A stretch of 29,484 nucleotides of DNA from a virus. The stretch spans positions 1 through 29,484 of the IMG/VR virus record IMGVR_UViG_3300007623_000026. One strand, 5' to 3'. How positions within the stretch are numbered: position 1 is the first letter of the stretch; each line of letters begins with the position of its first letter. Below, in pieces: positions 1 to 7,064 of this stretch. The position numbers and the translations under genes were made by a program. The notes below the pieces were generated by a model, which was not told where the DNA came from, did not search any database, and worked only from the letters and a program-made list of their open reading frames with translations.

Positions 1-86
1 ATATAGCATATTTGGCACTTGTTCCTTTCGGTTGGATATCTTGGAATGAATGTCGCAAAAATCAGCAAAAAGCAGAGAAAGGTTGA
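1..86 (+). CDS. C-terminus of a truncated upstream gene
   Basis: An open frame runs in from the left edge (codons begin at base 3) and stops at TGA 84-86. The visible tail is 27 residues: a hydrophobic stretch (IAYLALVPFGWISW) followed by a charged end (KNQQKAEKG). This would suit a small membrane protein with a cytoplasmic tail. It ends two bases before the next start, which is typical of the tightly coupled genes here. Too little is visible to assign a family. Confidence 0.5.
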   Translation, partial: IAYLALVPFGWISWNECRKNQQKAEKG

Positions 87-88
87 TA

Positions 89-742
89 ATGAAAAAAGAT
101 AAAATTTTGATTGAACTACTTGAACAAGTTAGTGAAGACGCAACTATAATTCCAGAAGAGCTACTAGACGAATATGAAGCATTCTATGAAGGCATTACTA
201 TGGATATGCTCAAAGATTTGCTTCCAAAGTCTGTTAGAAAGAAAATTGCACATGTTGCTCATAAAGAAAAGTATAAAATAGCTTTGGATTTGTACAAACA
301 AATCAAAAATGACAAAAATAGAAAAATGTCAGACCACATGGCTATGGTAACTGCGGCTGAATTGGTAGGACTAAATCCTCGTGAGCTTCTAGATGTTATG
401 AAAACTAGAAGAGAAGAGAATCAAAATGGTCAGAAATACCTAAAACCTAGTATCAAGCCAACAGGAAAGGTTTTAGAAGATGGACTCCCAGAAACTACTA
501 AAGCATATTGCGATATGACTCCGGGACAAACATATGAAGAAATTATGTCAATAATCTCAGAGAAGGCACCTCCTGACAAAGATATAGAAAACTGGATTAA
601 AAAGAATAAAGAGAGATTCATTGACCGTTATGGCGAAGAAGACTATGCCGAGTATTTGTATGGTCGTGCTTGGAATATGTTCAATAAGCGCAAAGGCATA
701 ACAGAATGTAGAATTCAAAGATTTAAAGATTTTATAAAATAA
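89..742 (+). CDS. Hypothetical phage protein, 217 aa
   Basis: I do not recognise the family. The frame opens at 50, but the ATG at 89 is preferred because AGAAAGG lies 6-7 bases upstream of it and the previous gene ends at 86. The product is highly charged and soluble, with long helical stretches rich in Lys, Glu and Asp and no membrane segment. The C-terminal part has an aromatic block (GEEDYAEYLYGRAWNMFNKR). It sits directly upstream of other genes that look late, so a virion or assembly role is possible but is only an inference from position. Confidence 0.75.
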   Translation: MKKDKILIELLEQVSEDATIIPEELLDEYEAFYEGITMDMLKDLLPKSVRKKIAHVAHKEKYKIALDLYKQIKNDKNRKMSDHMAMVTAAELVGLNPRELLDVMKTRREENQNGQKYLKPSIKPTGKVLEDGLPETTKAYCDMTPGQTYEEIMSIISEKAPPDKDIENWIKKNKERFIDRYGEEDYAEYLYGRAWNMFNKRKGITECRIQRFKDFIK

Positions 743-761
743 TTTTAATTAGGAGTATACG

Positions 762-2168
762 ATGCTACCACATAAAGGCGAGAATAAGGTTTCTCAAAAT
801 TTTCTTGATACAGTATCAAAAATTACAGAAAAGACAGAAAAGCCAAAATCATTTTGGGACGCCATAACAGATGTAGATAATTCTAAATCATATGGACTTG
901 GAAGTTATGGACAGGTTAAACAACTAAATGAAAAATATGATTTACCCAAGCCAACAAAATTTAGCAATGGTTATGTATACCATGTAACAGATGCTGATTC
1001 TGATGGAACCTCATTTGAAGTAAGAAAAGGTAGTAAAGTAGTTCTTTCTGGATTCTATGACATGTATGCTGATGAAATTAATGTAAGTGGAAAAAGATAC
1101 GATATTTCCAATTATGCTACAGTGCAGGATAAAGTTAAAGAACTACTAAAGTTGAAAGAAGAAACTCTTAAAGAAGATAAGATTGACAAAATTATTGAAG
1201 ATATCTTCACTTCTAAAGATGGTAAAAAGTTTGGTGATGCTTGGGAGAAGGGCGATACCAAAGAAGCTATCAACATCCTAGTTAAGAACAAAGTTTCTAA
1301 AGCTGATGCTCAGAAAGCAGTGGACAGAGTTTTCTCTGAGTCATTCCAGCTTCAGGAGAAAGAAGAAGAAGTTTCTGAGAAATATGACCCAACTGATATG
1401 GTTAAAGAACCAGCACCAAAGGGAACTCCTAAAGAAGTTGTCGCTCTTTTTGACAAGATGTATGACACTTATATGAAAGCGGGTGGTTCTTCCTCAACTC
1501 CATCATGGAGAAAGATGGACGCTGAGCTTAAAGATATGGGATATTGGACTTCAAATGTCAAAAAGACATACAGACTTCGTAAGCTAAAAGAATCTAAAGA
1601 TATCACAGAAAGATATGAGCGTTTTTATGATACAACTTGGGGCAACTGGGGTGAGCATGAAGTCGTTAAATATGGAATGTCAAGAAAACTCAAGCCAGTT
1701 GGTGTAATTGGTGGCAAGGGTACTGTAAATTACAGAGTACTATTTGACCTTGATGCTTTTGATAAATCTGAACTTAAAGGTGTCAAGTTGAAGGCTGGTG
1801 AGAGAATTTTCCGATACGCTACTCGTGTAACGATGGCGGGTGGTATGATTCCACTTATCAAGGTAAACCTTGACAAAGGTCTAATGTACTTCTTGACTCA
1901 GGACAGCGCAGAGAATGGTGAGACATATGAGTTTGAAACTCGTGGTGAAAAGCTAACATTCAGTCGTATGATTGAAGAATCTGTTGATGTATCCAAAGTC
2001 AATAAACTTATTGAAGGTATTGCCAAAGCACTTGATGAAGGTGTTGAATTTGATTACGAAGCAAAAGGCGAGGTTATTAACCAACTTTCAGAAGAAGGTA
2101 TTAAATGGGACCGCTCTTTGCTAAATCGTGAACAGATGAGTAAACTTGGTGTTAAGTTTGACATATAA
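762..2168 (+). CDS. Hypothetical phage protein, 468 aa
   Basis: This is a large protein I cannot place in a family. AGGAG lies about 8 bases before the ATG. Residues 1-130 look like a mixed alpha/beta domain. Residues 130-210 are charged and helical (EEEVSEKYDPTD region), probably a linker. Residues 210-330 contain an aromatic-rich segment (YERFYDTTWGNWGEHEV), followed by a domain with many Gly and beta-prone residues. There is no signal peptide or membrane segment. The last codons overlap a T4-type late promoter core that serves the next gene. Size and position beside fibre genes suggest a virion-related protein, unproven. Confidence 0.75.
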   Translation: MLPHKGENKVSQNFLDTVSKITEKTEKPKSFWDAITDVDNSKSYGLGSYGQVKQLNEKYDLPKPTKFSNGYVYHVTDADSDGTSFEVRKGSKVVLSGFYDMYADEINVSGKRYDISNYATVQDKVKELLKLKEETLKEDKIDKIIEDIFTSKDGKKFGDAWEKGDTKEAINILVKNKVSKADAQKAVDRVFSESFQLQEKEEEVSEKYDPTDMVKEPAPKGTPKEVVALFDKMYDTYMKAGGSSSTPSWRKMDAELKDMGYWTSNVKKTYRLRKLKESKDITERYERFYDTTWGNWGEHEVVKYGMSRKLKPVGVIGGKGTVNYRVLFDLDAFDKSELKGVKLKAGERIFRYATRVTMAGGMIPLIKVNLDKGLMYFLTQDSAENGETYEFETRGEKLTFSRMIEESVDVSKVNKLIEGIAKALDEGVEFDYEAKGEVINQLSEEGIKWDRSLLNREQMSKLGVKFDI

Positions 2169-2171
2169 ATA
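2164..2171 (+). promoter_or_regulatory. T4-type late promoter core TATAAATA
   Basis: An exact match to the T4 late promoter -10 element, which is read by host RNA polymerase carrying a phage late sigma factor. It overlaps the stop codon of the preceding gene (TAA 2166-2168) and lies about 30 bases before the fibre-like gene at 2202. A second exact copy at 4283 has the same placement relative to its flanking genes, which argues against chance. Confidence 0.65.
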
Positions 2172-2201
2172 TTGTTAAATTAATATTTCAAGGTATATAA
2201 T

Positions 2202-3068
2202 ATGGCAGGAAAACACGTTAAAGACTTACAGGAGATAACCCAGTTATCTCCTGAAGCTCAAATTATTGTTGTACAGGATAACCTTACTCAAAGAACTAAC
2301 GTTGCTGAAGTGATGCGTCTTTTGACGCAACCAGATGTTACTACAATCTACAATATTGAATCAGTTGTAACTACTGAAACAGTTCAGGCTACTGTAGACG
2401 CTTCTTTAGAGCCCTATGATAGCAGAATCACCTCAAACGCTACTGCCATTAACACAAACAGTACCAATATATCTGGATTGGATACTCGTGTGGGGGATTT
2501 GGAATCTAGCTCATCCAACTGGAATACAGCCTTTAACTGGGGCAACCATGCCGCTCAATCATATGAAAGAACAGCATTTAAAGGCGCGGCTAATGGTTAT
2601 TGTGGTCTAGATGCTAATTCTAAAATAGAAGATGCTAATCTTCCTTTGCCATTTACAGGCTCTCAGGTCAATATTACAGCAGATATGTTGCCAACTATAA
2701 CAAACAGCATGTTGCCAGTATTAGACCTTTCTAAAATACCTACATTGACAGCAGATAAGATTCCATTACTAACGGATGCTCAGATACCAGATAATTATGT
2801 TACGAATGAAAACTTTTATTGGCAAAATATAGAATTGACGGACAATACAGACTTCGACCCTATGAAAGAATATAGGGTAACTATGCTGGATGCTGATACA
2901 TCAAAAACTATAACTGTATTTCCTCATAAAATTCAAAATACTAGATTATTTTTTGTTGATTATTACATGCCTTCGGACAGTAAAGTAAGTATTAAGGATT
3001 ATGCTAATACAGATATGTCAAACTTTTCAATTATATCAGTTCATAGTAGAAGTTTAGGAGTGTTGTAA
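2202..3068 (+). CDS. Tail fibre-like structural protein, 288 aa
   Basis: The N-terminus (about 1-45, KDLQEITQLSPEAQIIVVQD) resembles the head of many phage fibre proteins, which begin with a short D/L-rich segment ahead of a trimeric shaft. Around 105-140 it carries the hinge-like unit NWNTAFNWGNHA followed by KGAANGYCGLDANSKIEDANLP, a pattern common in phage fibre and baseplate-associated fibres. The rest is Thr/Asn/Asp-rich and beta-prone. An exact late promoter core lies just upstream. The next gene shares the same hinge units, so the two probably belong to one fibre or to neighbouring virion parts. Receptor specificity cannot be read from the sequence. Confidence 0.7.
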   Translation: MAGKHVKDLQEITQLSPEAQIIVVQDNLTQRTNVAEVMRLLTQPDVTTIYNIESVVTTETVQATVDASLEPYDSRITSNATAINTNSTNISGLDTRVGDLESSSSNWNTAFNWGNHAAQSYERTAFKGAANGYCGLDANSKIEDANLPLPFTGSQVNITADMLPTITNSMLPVLDLSKIPTLTADKIPLLTDAQIPDNYVTNENFYWQNIELTDNTDFDPMKEYRVTMLDADTSKTITVFPHKIQNTRLFFVDYYMPSDSKVSIKDYANTDMSNFSIISVHSRSLGVL

Positions 3069-3069
3069 T

Positions 3070-4287
3070 ATGGGTAAGAAGATTTCTACACTCCAAGATG
3101 CCGTTGACCTAAAAGATAGTGACTTGATTCTAATTGTGGAAACTTCTATAGACGGAGTTCCACAGACAACCAAGAAAACTACAGTTTCTTCTTTCAGAAG
3201 CCAGTTGAATTCATCCGAAGCAATAGATTACTATAAAAAGTATGAAACTATGACTTCTACTGAAATTAACACTTTGGTAAATAATAGATTCATAGCCGAC
3301 CAATCTGGTATACCAGGCGGTGTTTATAATAGAGGAAACTGGGATACGGCTTTCTCGTGGGGCGACCATTCGGCTCAGAACTATGAAAGAATAGCACAAA
3401 AAGGCGCTGTAAATGGCTACTGTGACCTAGATGCTTATGGACAGGTTCCTGTTACAAGATTGGGTGCGGCTATTCCATCTTCACATGTTGTTGGTGGTGT
3501 TACTCAGACGGATTTAAATAACTGGAATGATGCTTATGGATGGGGAGACCATTCAACAGCAGGGTACTTCTTGGCTTCTGAAGCGTCAACAGTGGCTACA
3601 ACAGGCTCATATGCTGATTTAACTGGTAGACCAAGTGTAGCAACCTCCACAACTACAGGTTTAATGTCATCTACCGACAAGTCTACATTGGACTCTTTGG
3701 TTGAAAATCTAGACCCCAGCGGCACTGGTGGTACAGGTCTCTATGTTAAGAAAACAGACCTAGCTGATGTAGCTACTAGTGGTGATTATGCCGACTTGAC
3801 AAATACACCAACAGCAGTTAGTACTTTTACCAATGATTTGGGTTATTTGACTGATTACACTGTAACAGAAGAAGATGTAACAGCACATCAAGCGGCACTT
3901 ACTATTACTCAATCTCAAATTAGTGACTTAAGCCATTTTGATGGAAACTACAGTTCTTTGATTGGCGCTCCTGTACTGGCTACCGTGGCTACTAGCGGCT
4001 CTTATACAGATTTAACCAATCAACCTACATTGTTCGATGGGGATTATAACAGTTTAACCAATCAACCTACATTGTTCGATGGGGATTATAACAGTTTAAC
4101 AAATATCCCCACTTCGTTAATTAAAGCAGGGGCGGAGACAACAACTCCAGCTTCTACTTCAGAAACATTTGAAGATGCTATGTTATTAGTTCCAGTGAAT
4201 TGTATAACTTGTGGACTTATAAAAACCGAAGATGCTGGAAGCGGCACTGGTTTCTATTATCAAGTTAAGTATAGACAAGTATTATAA
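3070..4287 (+). CDS. Tail fibre-like protein with tandem shaft repeats, 405 aa
   Basis: The N-terminus (KISTLQDAVDLKDSDLILIVE, then TKKTTVSSFRSQL) matches a common phage fibre opening. Two hinge units follow (NWDTAFSWGDHS and NWNDAYGWGDHSTAGYF). A run of repeated shaft units comes next, of the type VATTGSYADLTGRPS, DVATSGDYADLTNTPT and FDGDYNSLTNQPT. Two adjacent units are identical at the DNA level (42 bp). The last 40 residues form a short beta-rich tip with two Cys. It starts one base after the upstream fibre gene ends, with AGGAG as ribosome site. A role in host attachment is inferred from architecture. Confidence 0.75.
   Translation: MGKKISTLQDAVDLKDSDLILIVETSIDGVPQTTKKTTVSSFRSQLNSSEAIDYYKKYETMTSTEINTLVNNRFIADQSGIPGGVYNRGNWDTAFSWGDHSAQNYERIAQKGAVNGYCDLDAYGQVPVTRLGAAIPSSHVVGGVTQTDLNNWNDAYGWGDHSTAGYFLASEASTVATTGSYADLTGRPSVATSTTTGLMSSTDKSTLDSLVENLDPSGTGGTGLYVKKTDLADVATSGDYADLTNTPTAVSTFTNDLGYLTDYTVTEEDVTAHQAALTITQSQISDLSHFDGNYSSLIGAPVLATVATSGSYTDLTNQPTLFDGDYNSLTNQPTLFDGDYNSLTNIPTSLIKAGAETTTPASTSETFEDAMLLVPVNCITCGLIKTEDAGSGTGFYYQVKYRQVL
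4011..4100 (+). repeat. Two exact 42-bp tandem repeats within the fibre gene
   Basis: Bases 4011-4052 and 4053-4094 are identical, and a third copy begins at 4095 and breaks off after 6 bases. The unit is 42 bp (14 codons, LTNQPTLFDGDYNS), so a gain or loss keeps the frame. Exact identity suggests a recent duplication or repeated slippage or recombination. Confidence 0.9.
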
Positions 4288-4290
4288 ATA
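4283..4290 (+). promoter_or_regulatory. T4-type late promoter core TATAAATA
   Basis: An exact TATAAATA overlapping the stop codon (4285-4287) of the fibre gene and about 33 bases upstream of the small virion-like gene at 4323. The placement mirrors the copy at 2164. Confidence 0.65.
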
Positions 4291-4322
4291 AATAATATTA
4301 CACAATAAGTAAGGAGAATAAC

Positions 4323-4646
4323 ATGCCATTGTGGACAGAAACTACACCACCAACATTTAAATCTGATGCCGTACTGGGCAATGCTGGTTGGGAAGACAAA
4401 GACACCAAAGAACTATTAGTTGCTATGAATGTAACATCTGGTGAGAGAGCAAGTTATGATGCTCTAAATACACCAGCACCAACACCAGTTAATGCTGATG
4501 CTCTAGTTGCTGGTACAGAATACACTATTACAACAGTTGGTGATACAGACTTTACACTAGTTGGCGCGGCTGATAATACCGTTGGTACTGTATTTACAGC
4601 TACAGGTGCTGGAACAGGTACAGGTACTGCTACACCAACAGCTTAA
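4323..4646 (+). CDS. Small virion-like protein, 107 aa
   Basis: Residues 1-36 (WTETTPPTF, then NAGWEDKDTKELLVAM) form a short module also seen in small proteins of cyanophages and other marine T4-like phages, usually near structural genes. Residues 58-104 (LVAGTEYTITTVGDTDFTLVG, ending TATGAGTGTGTA) match a beta module found repeatedly in phage structural proteins, with the typical pattern LVxGxxYTIxxVGxTDFTxxG. The ribosome site is AAGGAG. An exact late promoter core precedes it. The next gene repeats the N-terminal module, so the two are paralogues with different tails. A decoration or fibre-associated role is inferred. Confidence 0.7.
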   Translation: MPLWTETTPPTFKSDAVLGNAGWEDKDTKELLVAMNVTSGERASYDALNTPAPTPVNADALVAGTEYTITTVGDTDFTLVGAADNTVGTVFTATGAGTGTGTATPTA

Positions 4647-4678
4647 TTTATAATTTTTGATTTGACTAGGAGAATATA

Positions 4679-4960
4679 ATGGGTACATGGACAAAATCTA
4701 CTCCACCTACATGGGCTAAAAACGCAGTTGCTACTAAGAGCGGTTGGACAGACCCAGATACTGGGGAGCTTCTTGTGGCGGCTAAAGGACTTCTTGATAG
4801 TGCTCCAAAGGCACCTAAAAAAGAAGAGCCTAAAAAAGAAGAGCCTAAAGTAGAAGAAGTTGCTGAAGAGCCAAAGGTAGAAGAAGCTGAAGAAAAGAAA
4901 CCAGCTAAACGCACCTCAAAGAAAAAAGCCTCAAAGAAAGAGGAATCTTCTGAAGACTGA
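4679..4960 (+). CDS. Small virion-like protein with Lys/Glu/Pro tail, 93 aa
   Basis: Residues 1-37 (WTKSTPPTW, then SGWTDPDTGELLVA) are clearly paralogous to the N-terminus of the preceding gene. The C-terminal half is low-complexity and highly charged: two exact KKEEP units (15-bp repeats), then EEVAEEPKVEE, ending in KKASKKEESSED. Such a tail is likely disordered. The ribosome site is TAGGAG, 7 bases before the ATG. Position and paralogy suggest a small structural or virion-bound protein. The charged tail could mediate protein or nucleic acid contacts, but nothing proves that. Confidence 0.7.
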   Translation: MGTWTKSTPPTWAKNAVATKSGWTDPDTGELLVAAKGLLDSAPKAPKKEEPKKEEPKVEEVAEEPKVEEAEEKKPAKRTSKKKASKKEESSED

Positions 4961-4979
4961 CAGCGGGATTTAATTAATT

Positions 4980-5372
4980 ATGTTTGAGAACTTAACGCAA
5001 GCTAATGTTTCTCTTTATGAAGCAAAATATTATGATAATCCACATTGTATGACTGAAGAAGAATTTAATGAGGATATAAACAGAATCAAATATTTAAAGA
5101 TTCTGTTTAGTCGTTACAAGTCTAAGGGGGTTCTAAAAGAAAGATTGATTTTAAATCATCTCATTATACTATATAATGTTTTAGAACCCCATGCTTGTAC
5201 AAGAATTTTGTTTTTGAAGATTGATAAAGAGTATTGGTCTTATTTAAAACCTTTTCTTTTGTACTTGAATTATTTGCCAAATGTGGTAAAATGTATTGAT
5301 GGAAAAGATATAAGCACTAATGAAATTTCGCTAGACAAAGGCGTAATTGATAGTTTAAGGAAATTAGGATGA
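4980..5372 (+). CDS. Conserved T4-like phage hypothetical, 130 aa
   Basis: The pattern FENLTQANVSLYEAKYYDNP, then EEFNEDINRIKYLKILFSRY and LKERLILNHLIILYNVLEP, is one I associate with a small uncharacterised protein widespread in cyanophages and other marine T4-like phages. It is helical, with a hydrophobic C-terminal half (YLKPFLLYLNYLP) but no clear membrane segment. The ribosome site is weak (GCGGGA). Its stop overlaps the start of the next gene by ATGA, so the pair is probably translationally coupled. The function is unknown. Confidence 0.75.
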   Translation: MFENLTQANVSLYEAKYYDNPHCMTEEEFNEDINRIKYLKILFSRYKSKGVLKERLILNHLIILYNVLEPHACTRILFLKIDKEYWSYLKPFLLYLNYLPNVVKCIDGKDISTNEISLDKGVIDSLRKLG

Positions 5373-6013
5373 ACGTATTTGATGCTTTCGTAGCATACCA
5401 ATTTATTAAAATTCTCGTAACGCCTTGGGAAGAGACCGAAGCGTTTAAGTTGGGTATCATTGATGAAGATGGTAACAACCTTAAAAAGGCTAGAGAATTG
5501 AAATCGGGAGAAGAAAAGAAAGCATATACTATTTTCCATAGACTTATATTTAATGTTAAAAGATTCTTGGCGAAAGTTCCGGGTGGTCGCTCCAAACTAG
5601 CCTCATACGCGGCGGCACTTGCGCTTTTGAAAGAAGAATGTGAAGAGAACAAAGTTGATTTCGTTCTCATGGAAAACGCATTTATTCGCTTCATGGAGCA
5701 GGATTCTAAACAATGGTTAAATGAAGAGGTTACTGTAAATGCTGGTTCTGGTAACATTGCTGGAATTGGTGTTGGCGACAAAGGCGAACCCGGTGTAAGA
5801 ACTAGTAAGTTTGCTGGACATAAAGTAATTCATGTTGATAGGGATACTTTCACAAAACTTGTACAAGGTAAGCGCAAAAACAAGCACTGGTCAAGATATG
5901 TGAAAGAAGATGACCCAACAGGAATGGCGATTAAAAAACATTTCAGAAATTCCAAGAAACGACTATTCATGCAACTTGGTGACGATGGACCCATACAGGA
6001 AATCGTGCTATGA
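5369..6013 (+). CDS. Conserved T4-like phage hypothetical, 214 aa
   Basis: Residues 1-105 (YQFIKILVTPWEETEAFKLG, then FHRLIFNVKRFLAKVPGGRS and YAAALALLKEE) resemble a conserved uncharacterised protein of marine T4-like phages, usually found next to the type of gene that precedes it here. Residues 120-145 are Gly-rich (NAGSGNIAGIGVGDKGEPG), probably a flexible linker. The C-terminus is basic (VQGKRKNKHWSRYVK, KKHFRNSKKRLF) and could contact nucleic acid. It is coupled by ATGA overlaps on both sides. Related phage genes lie near structural operons. The role is unknown. Confidence 0.75.
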   Translation: MNVFDAFVAYQFIKILVTPWEETEAFKLGIIDEDGNNLKKARELKSGEEKKAYTIFHRLIFNVKRFLAKVPGGRSKLASYAAALALLKEECEENKVDFVLMENAFIRFMEQDSKQWLNEEVTVNAGSGNIAGIGVGDKGEPGVRTSKFAGHKVIHVDRDTFTKLVQGKRKNKHWSRYVKEDDPTGMAIKKHFRNSKKRLFMQLGDDGPIQEIVL

Positions 6014-6399
6014 TATTATCATTTGTCAGAAAATTTAAAGTTTATCTAATATTTCTGGCTATATTATCAGGTCTTCTATTGACAGGGAAGATAATGTATG
6101 ATAGAATGAACAATAAGATAATAACTTTAGAAAAAGAATCCTCAGTTCTCAGAATATCAAATCGTCAAAATGAGACAGTAATTGAAACCCTCAGAATGAA
6201 CTCATCTGATTTGACAACCATCAACAATGAACTGAGAAAAGAAAACATAAGACTCAACAACCAAGTAACTGAACTTAGAGATACATTTCTTAAAAATGAC
6301 ATTGGTTACTTAGCTACACAAAAGCCCACACTCATACAAAGAATAGTAAATAGAGCAACCGACAAAGTTGGCAAAGACATAGAAAGAATCACACAATAA
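6010..6399 (+). CDS. Rz-like inner-membrane coiled-coil protein (candidate i-spanin)
   Basis: One N-terminal membrane segment (about 8-27, KVYLIFLAILSGLLLTGKIMY) preceded by basic residues predicts an N-in type II topology. The ectodomain (30-129) is a long, charged helix with Asn-rich heptads (KESSVLRISNRQNETVIETL onward), the usual build of Rz-type i-spanins, which connect the inner and outer membranes at lysis. The length of 129 aa fits the family. A lipoprotein gene follows closely, as expected of a spanin pair, although a 39-aa gene separates them. No endolysin or holin is visible beside it, so the lysis role is inferred from topology and order. Confidence 0.55.
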   Translation: MILSFVRKFKVYLIFLAILSGLLLTGKIMYDRMNNKIITLEKESSVLRISNRQNETVIETLRMNSSDLTTINNELRKENIRLNNQVTELRDTFLKNDIGYLATQKPTLIQRIVNRATDKVGKDIERITQ

Positions 6400-6410
6400 A
6401 GGTGAATGCT

Positions 6411-6530
6411 ATGAAAGATTATTACAATACATTAGAGTTTAATATCTGGAACAAAATACATTATTTCGTTGTTTTGTGTCCATTGGCTATAGTAACAGGT
6501 GCTATTATCGCTTCTTGGTTTATATTATAA
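6411..6530 (+). CDS. Small single-pass membrane protein, 39 aa
   Basis: The ATG at 6411 follows AAAGGTGA with good spacing, and the frame runs 39 codons to TAA. The N-terminal half is polar (MKDYYNTLEFNIWNKIH). The C-terminal half is one strong membrane segment (FVVLCPLAIVTGAIIASWFIL) ending at the last residue. It sits between the Rz-like gene and the lipoprotein gene. A pinholin or lysis-timing role is possible because of this position, but one tail-anchored segment is not diagnostic. Confidence 0.6.
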   Translation: MKDYYNTLEFNIWNKIHYFVVLCPLAIVTGAIIASWFIL

Positions 6531-6541
6531 TTGGCAAAAGA

Positions 6542-6967
6542 ATGAAAAGAATATTATTTACTGCTTTTACAGTTTTGTTTTTGACAGGGTGCTCATGGGG
6601 AGTGAAAGAGCCTATTGTCGAAACAAAATTTATAGAAAAACCACCATTAAAATTATCAAATCCAGCACCAGTGATTCCAAGAGATGTTGAGTTTATTATT
6701 ATTACTCCAGAAACTCAGGATGATGTTTGGATTGAACTTTCTAGAAAGAAAATTGATGTAGTTCTATTTGGACTTACTGATAAAAGTTATGAAAACATCT
6801 CTATAAATCTAGCCGAGTTGCTTAGATATATCGAAGAGCAAAACATAATAATCAAACAATACAAAGACTATTATGAGGGAAGCTCTGAGACCTCACAGGA
6901 GGCTCCACAAGCCTCGGAAGAAACTAGTACAATCGTACCAAACCCAGACCCTAAAGACATTCCATAG
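6542..6967 (+). CDS. Lipoprotein, candidate outer-membrane spanin partner, 141 aa
   Basis: The frame opens at 6476, but the ATG at 6542 gives a textbook lipoprotein signal: MKR, a hydrophobic core, then the lipobox LTGC with the lipidated Cys at 17. The mature part is 125 aa, with a Pro-rich start (KPPLKLSNPAPVIP), a mixed middle, a helical segment (LAELLRYIEEQNIIIKQYKD) and a Ser/Glu/Pro-rich tail. Classical Rz1 proteins are shorter and richer in Pro. Larger unnested o-spanins exist, and this one is separate from the Rz-like gene. It could instead be a phage surface lipoprotein, for example for superinfection exclusion. Confidence 0.6.
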   Translation: MKRILFTAFTVLFLTGCSWGVKEPIVETKFIEKPPLKLSNPAPVIPRDVEFIIITPETQDDVWIELSRKKIDVVLFGLTDKSYENISINLAELLRYIEEQNIIIKQYKDYYEGSSETSQEAPQASEETSTIVPNPDPKDIP

Positions 6968-6992
6968 CCCCTCTCCGTGGCTCAAATAAAGC

Positions 6993-7022
6993 TTGACAAG
7001 TCAAGTCGTTTGGTGGTATAAT
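6993..7022 (+). promoter_or_regulatory. Consensus sigma70 promoter
   Basis: TTGACA at 6993-6998 and TATAAT at 7017-7022, both exact, with 18 bases between them. It lies about 40 bases before the primase gene and after the late-type genes, so it probably starts early transcription of the DNA metabolism block by unmodified host polymerase. Confidence 0.85.
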
Positions 7023-7064
7023 ATTATCTATAATTTATAATAGTATCTTTACTTGGATTGAACA

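Noticed and set aside
4011-4100. CRISPR-like direct repeats
   Set aside because: The copies are adjacent without spacers and encode fibre shaft units in frame.
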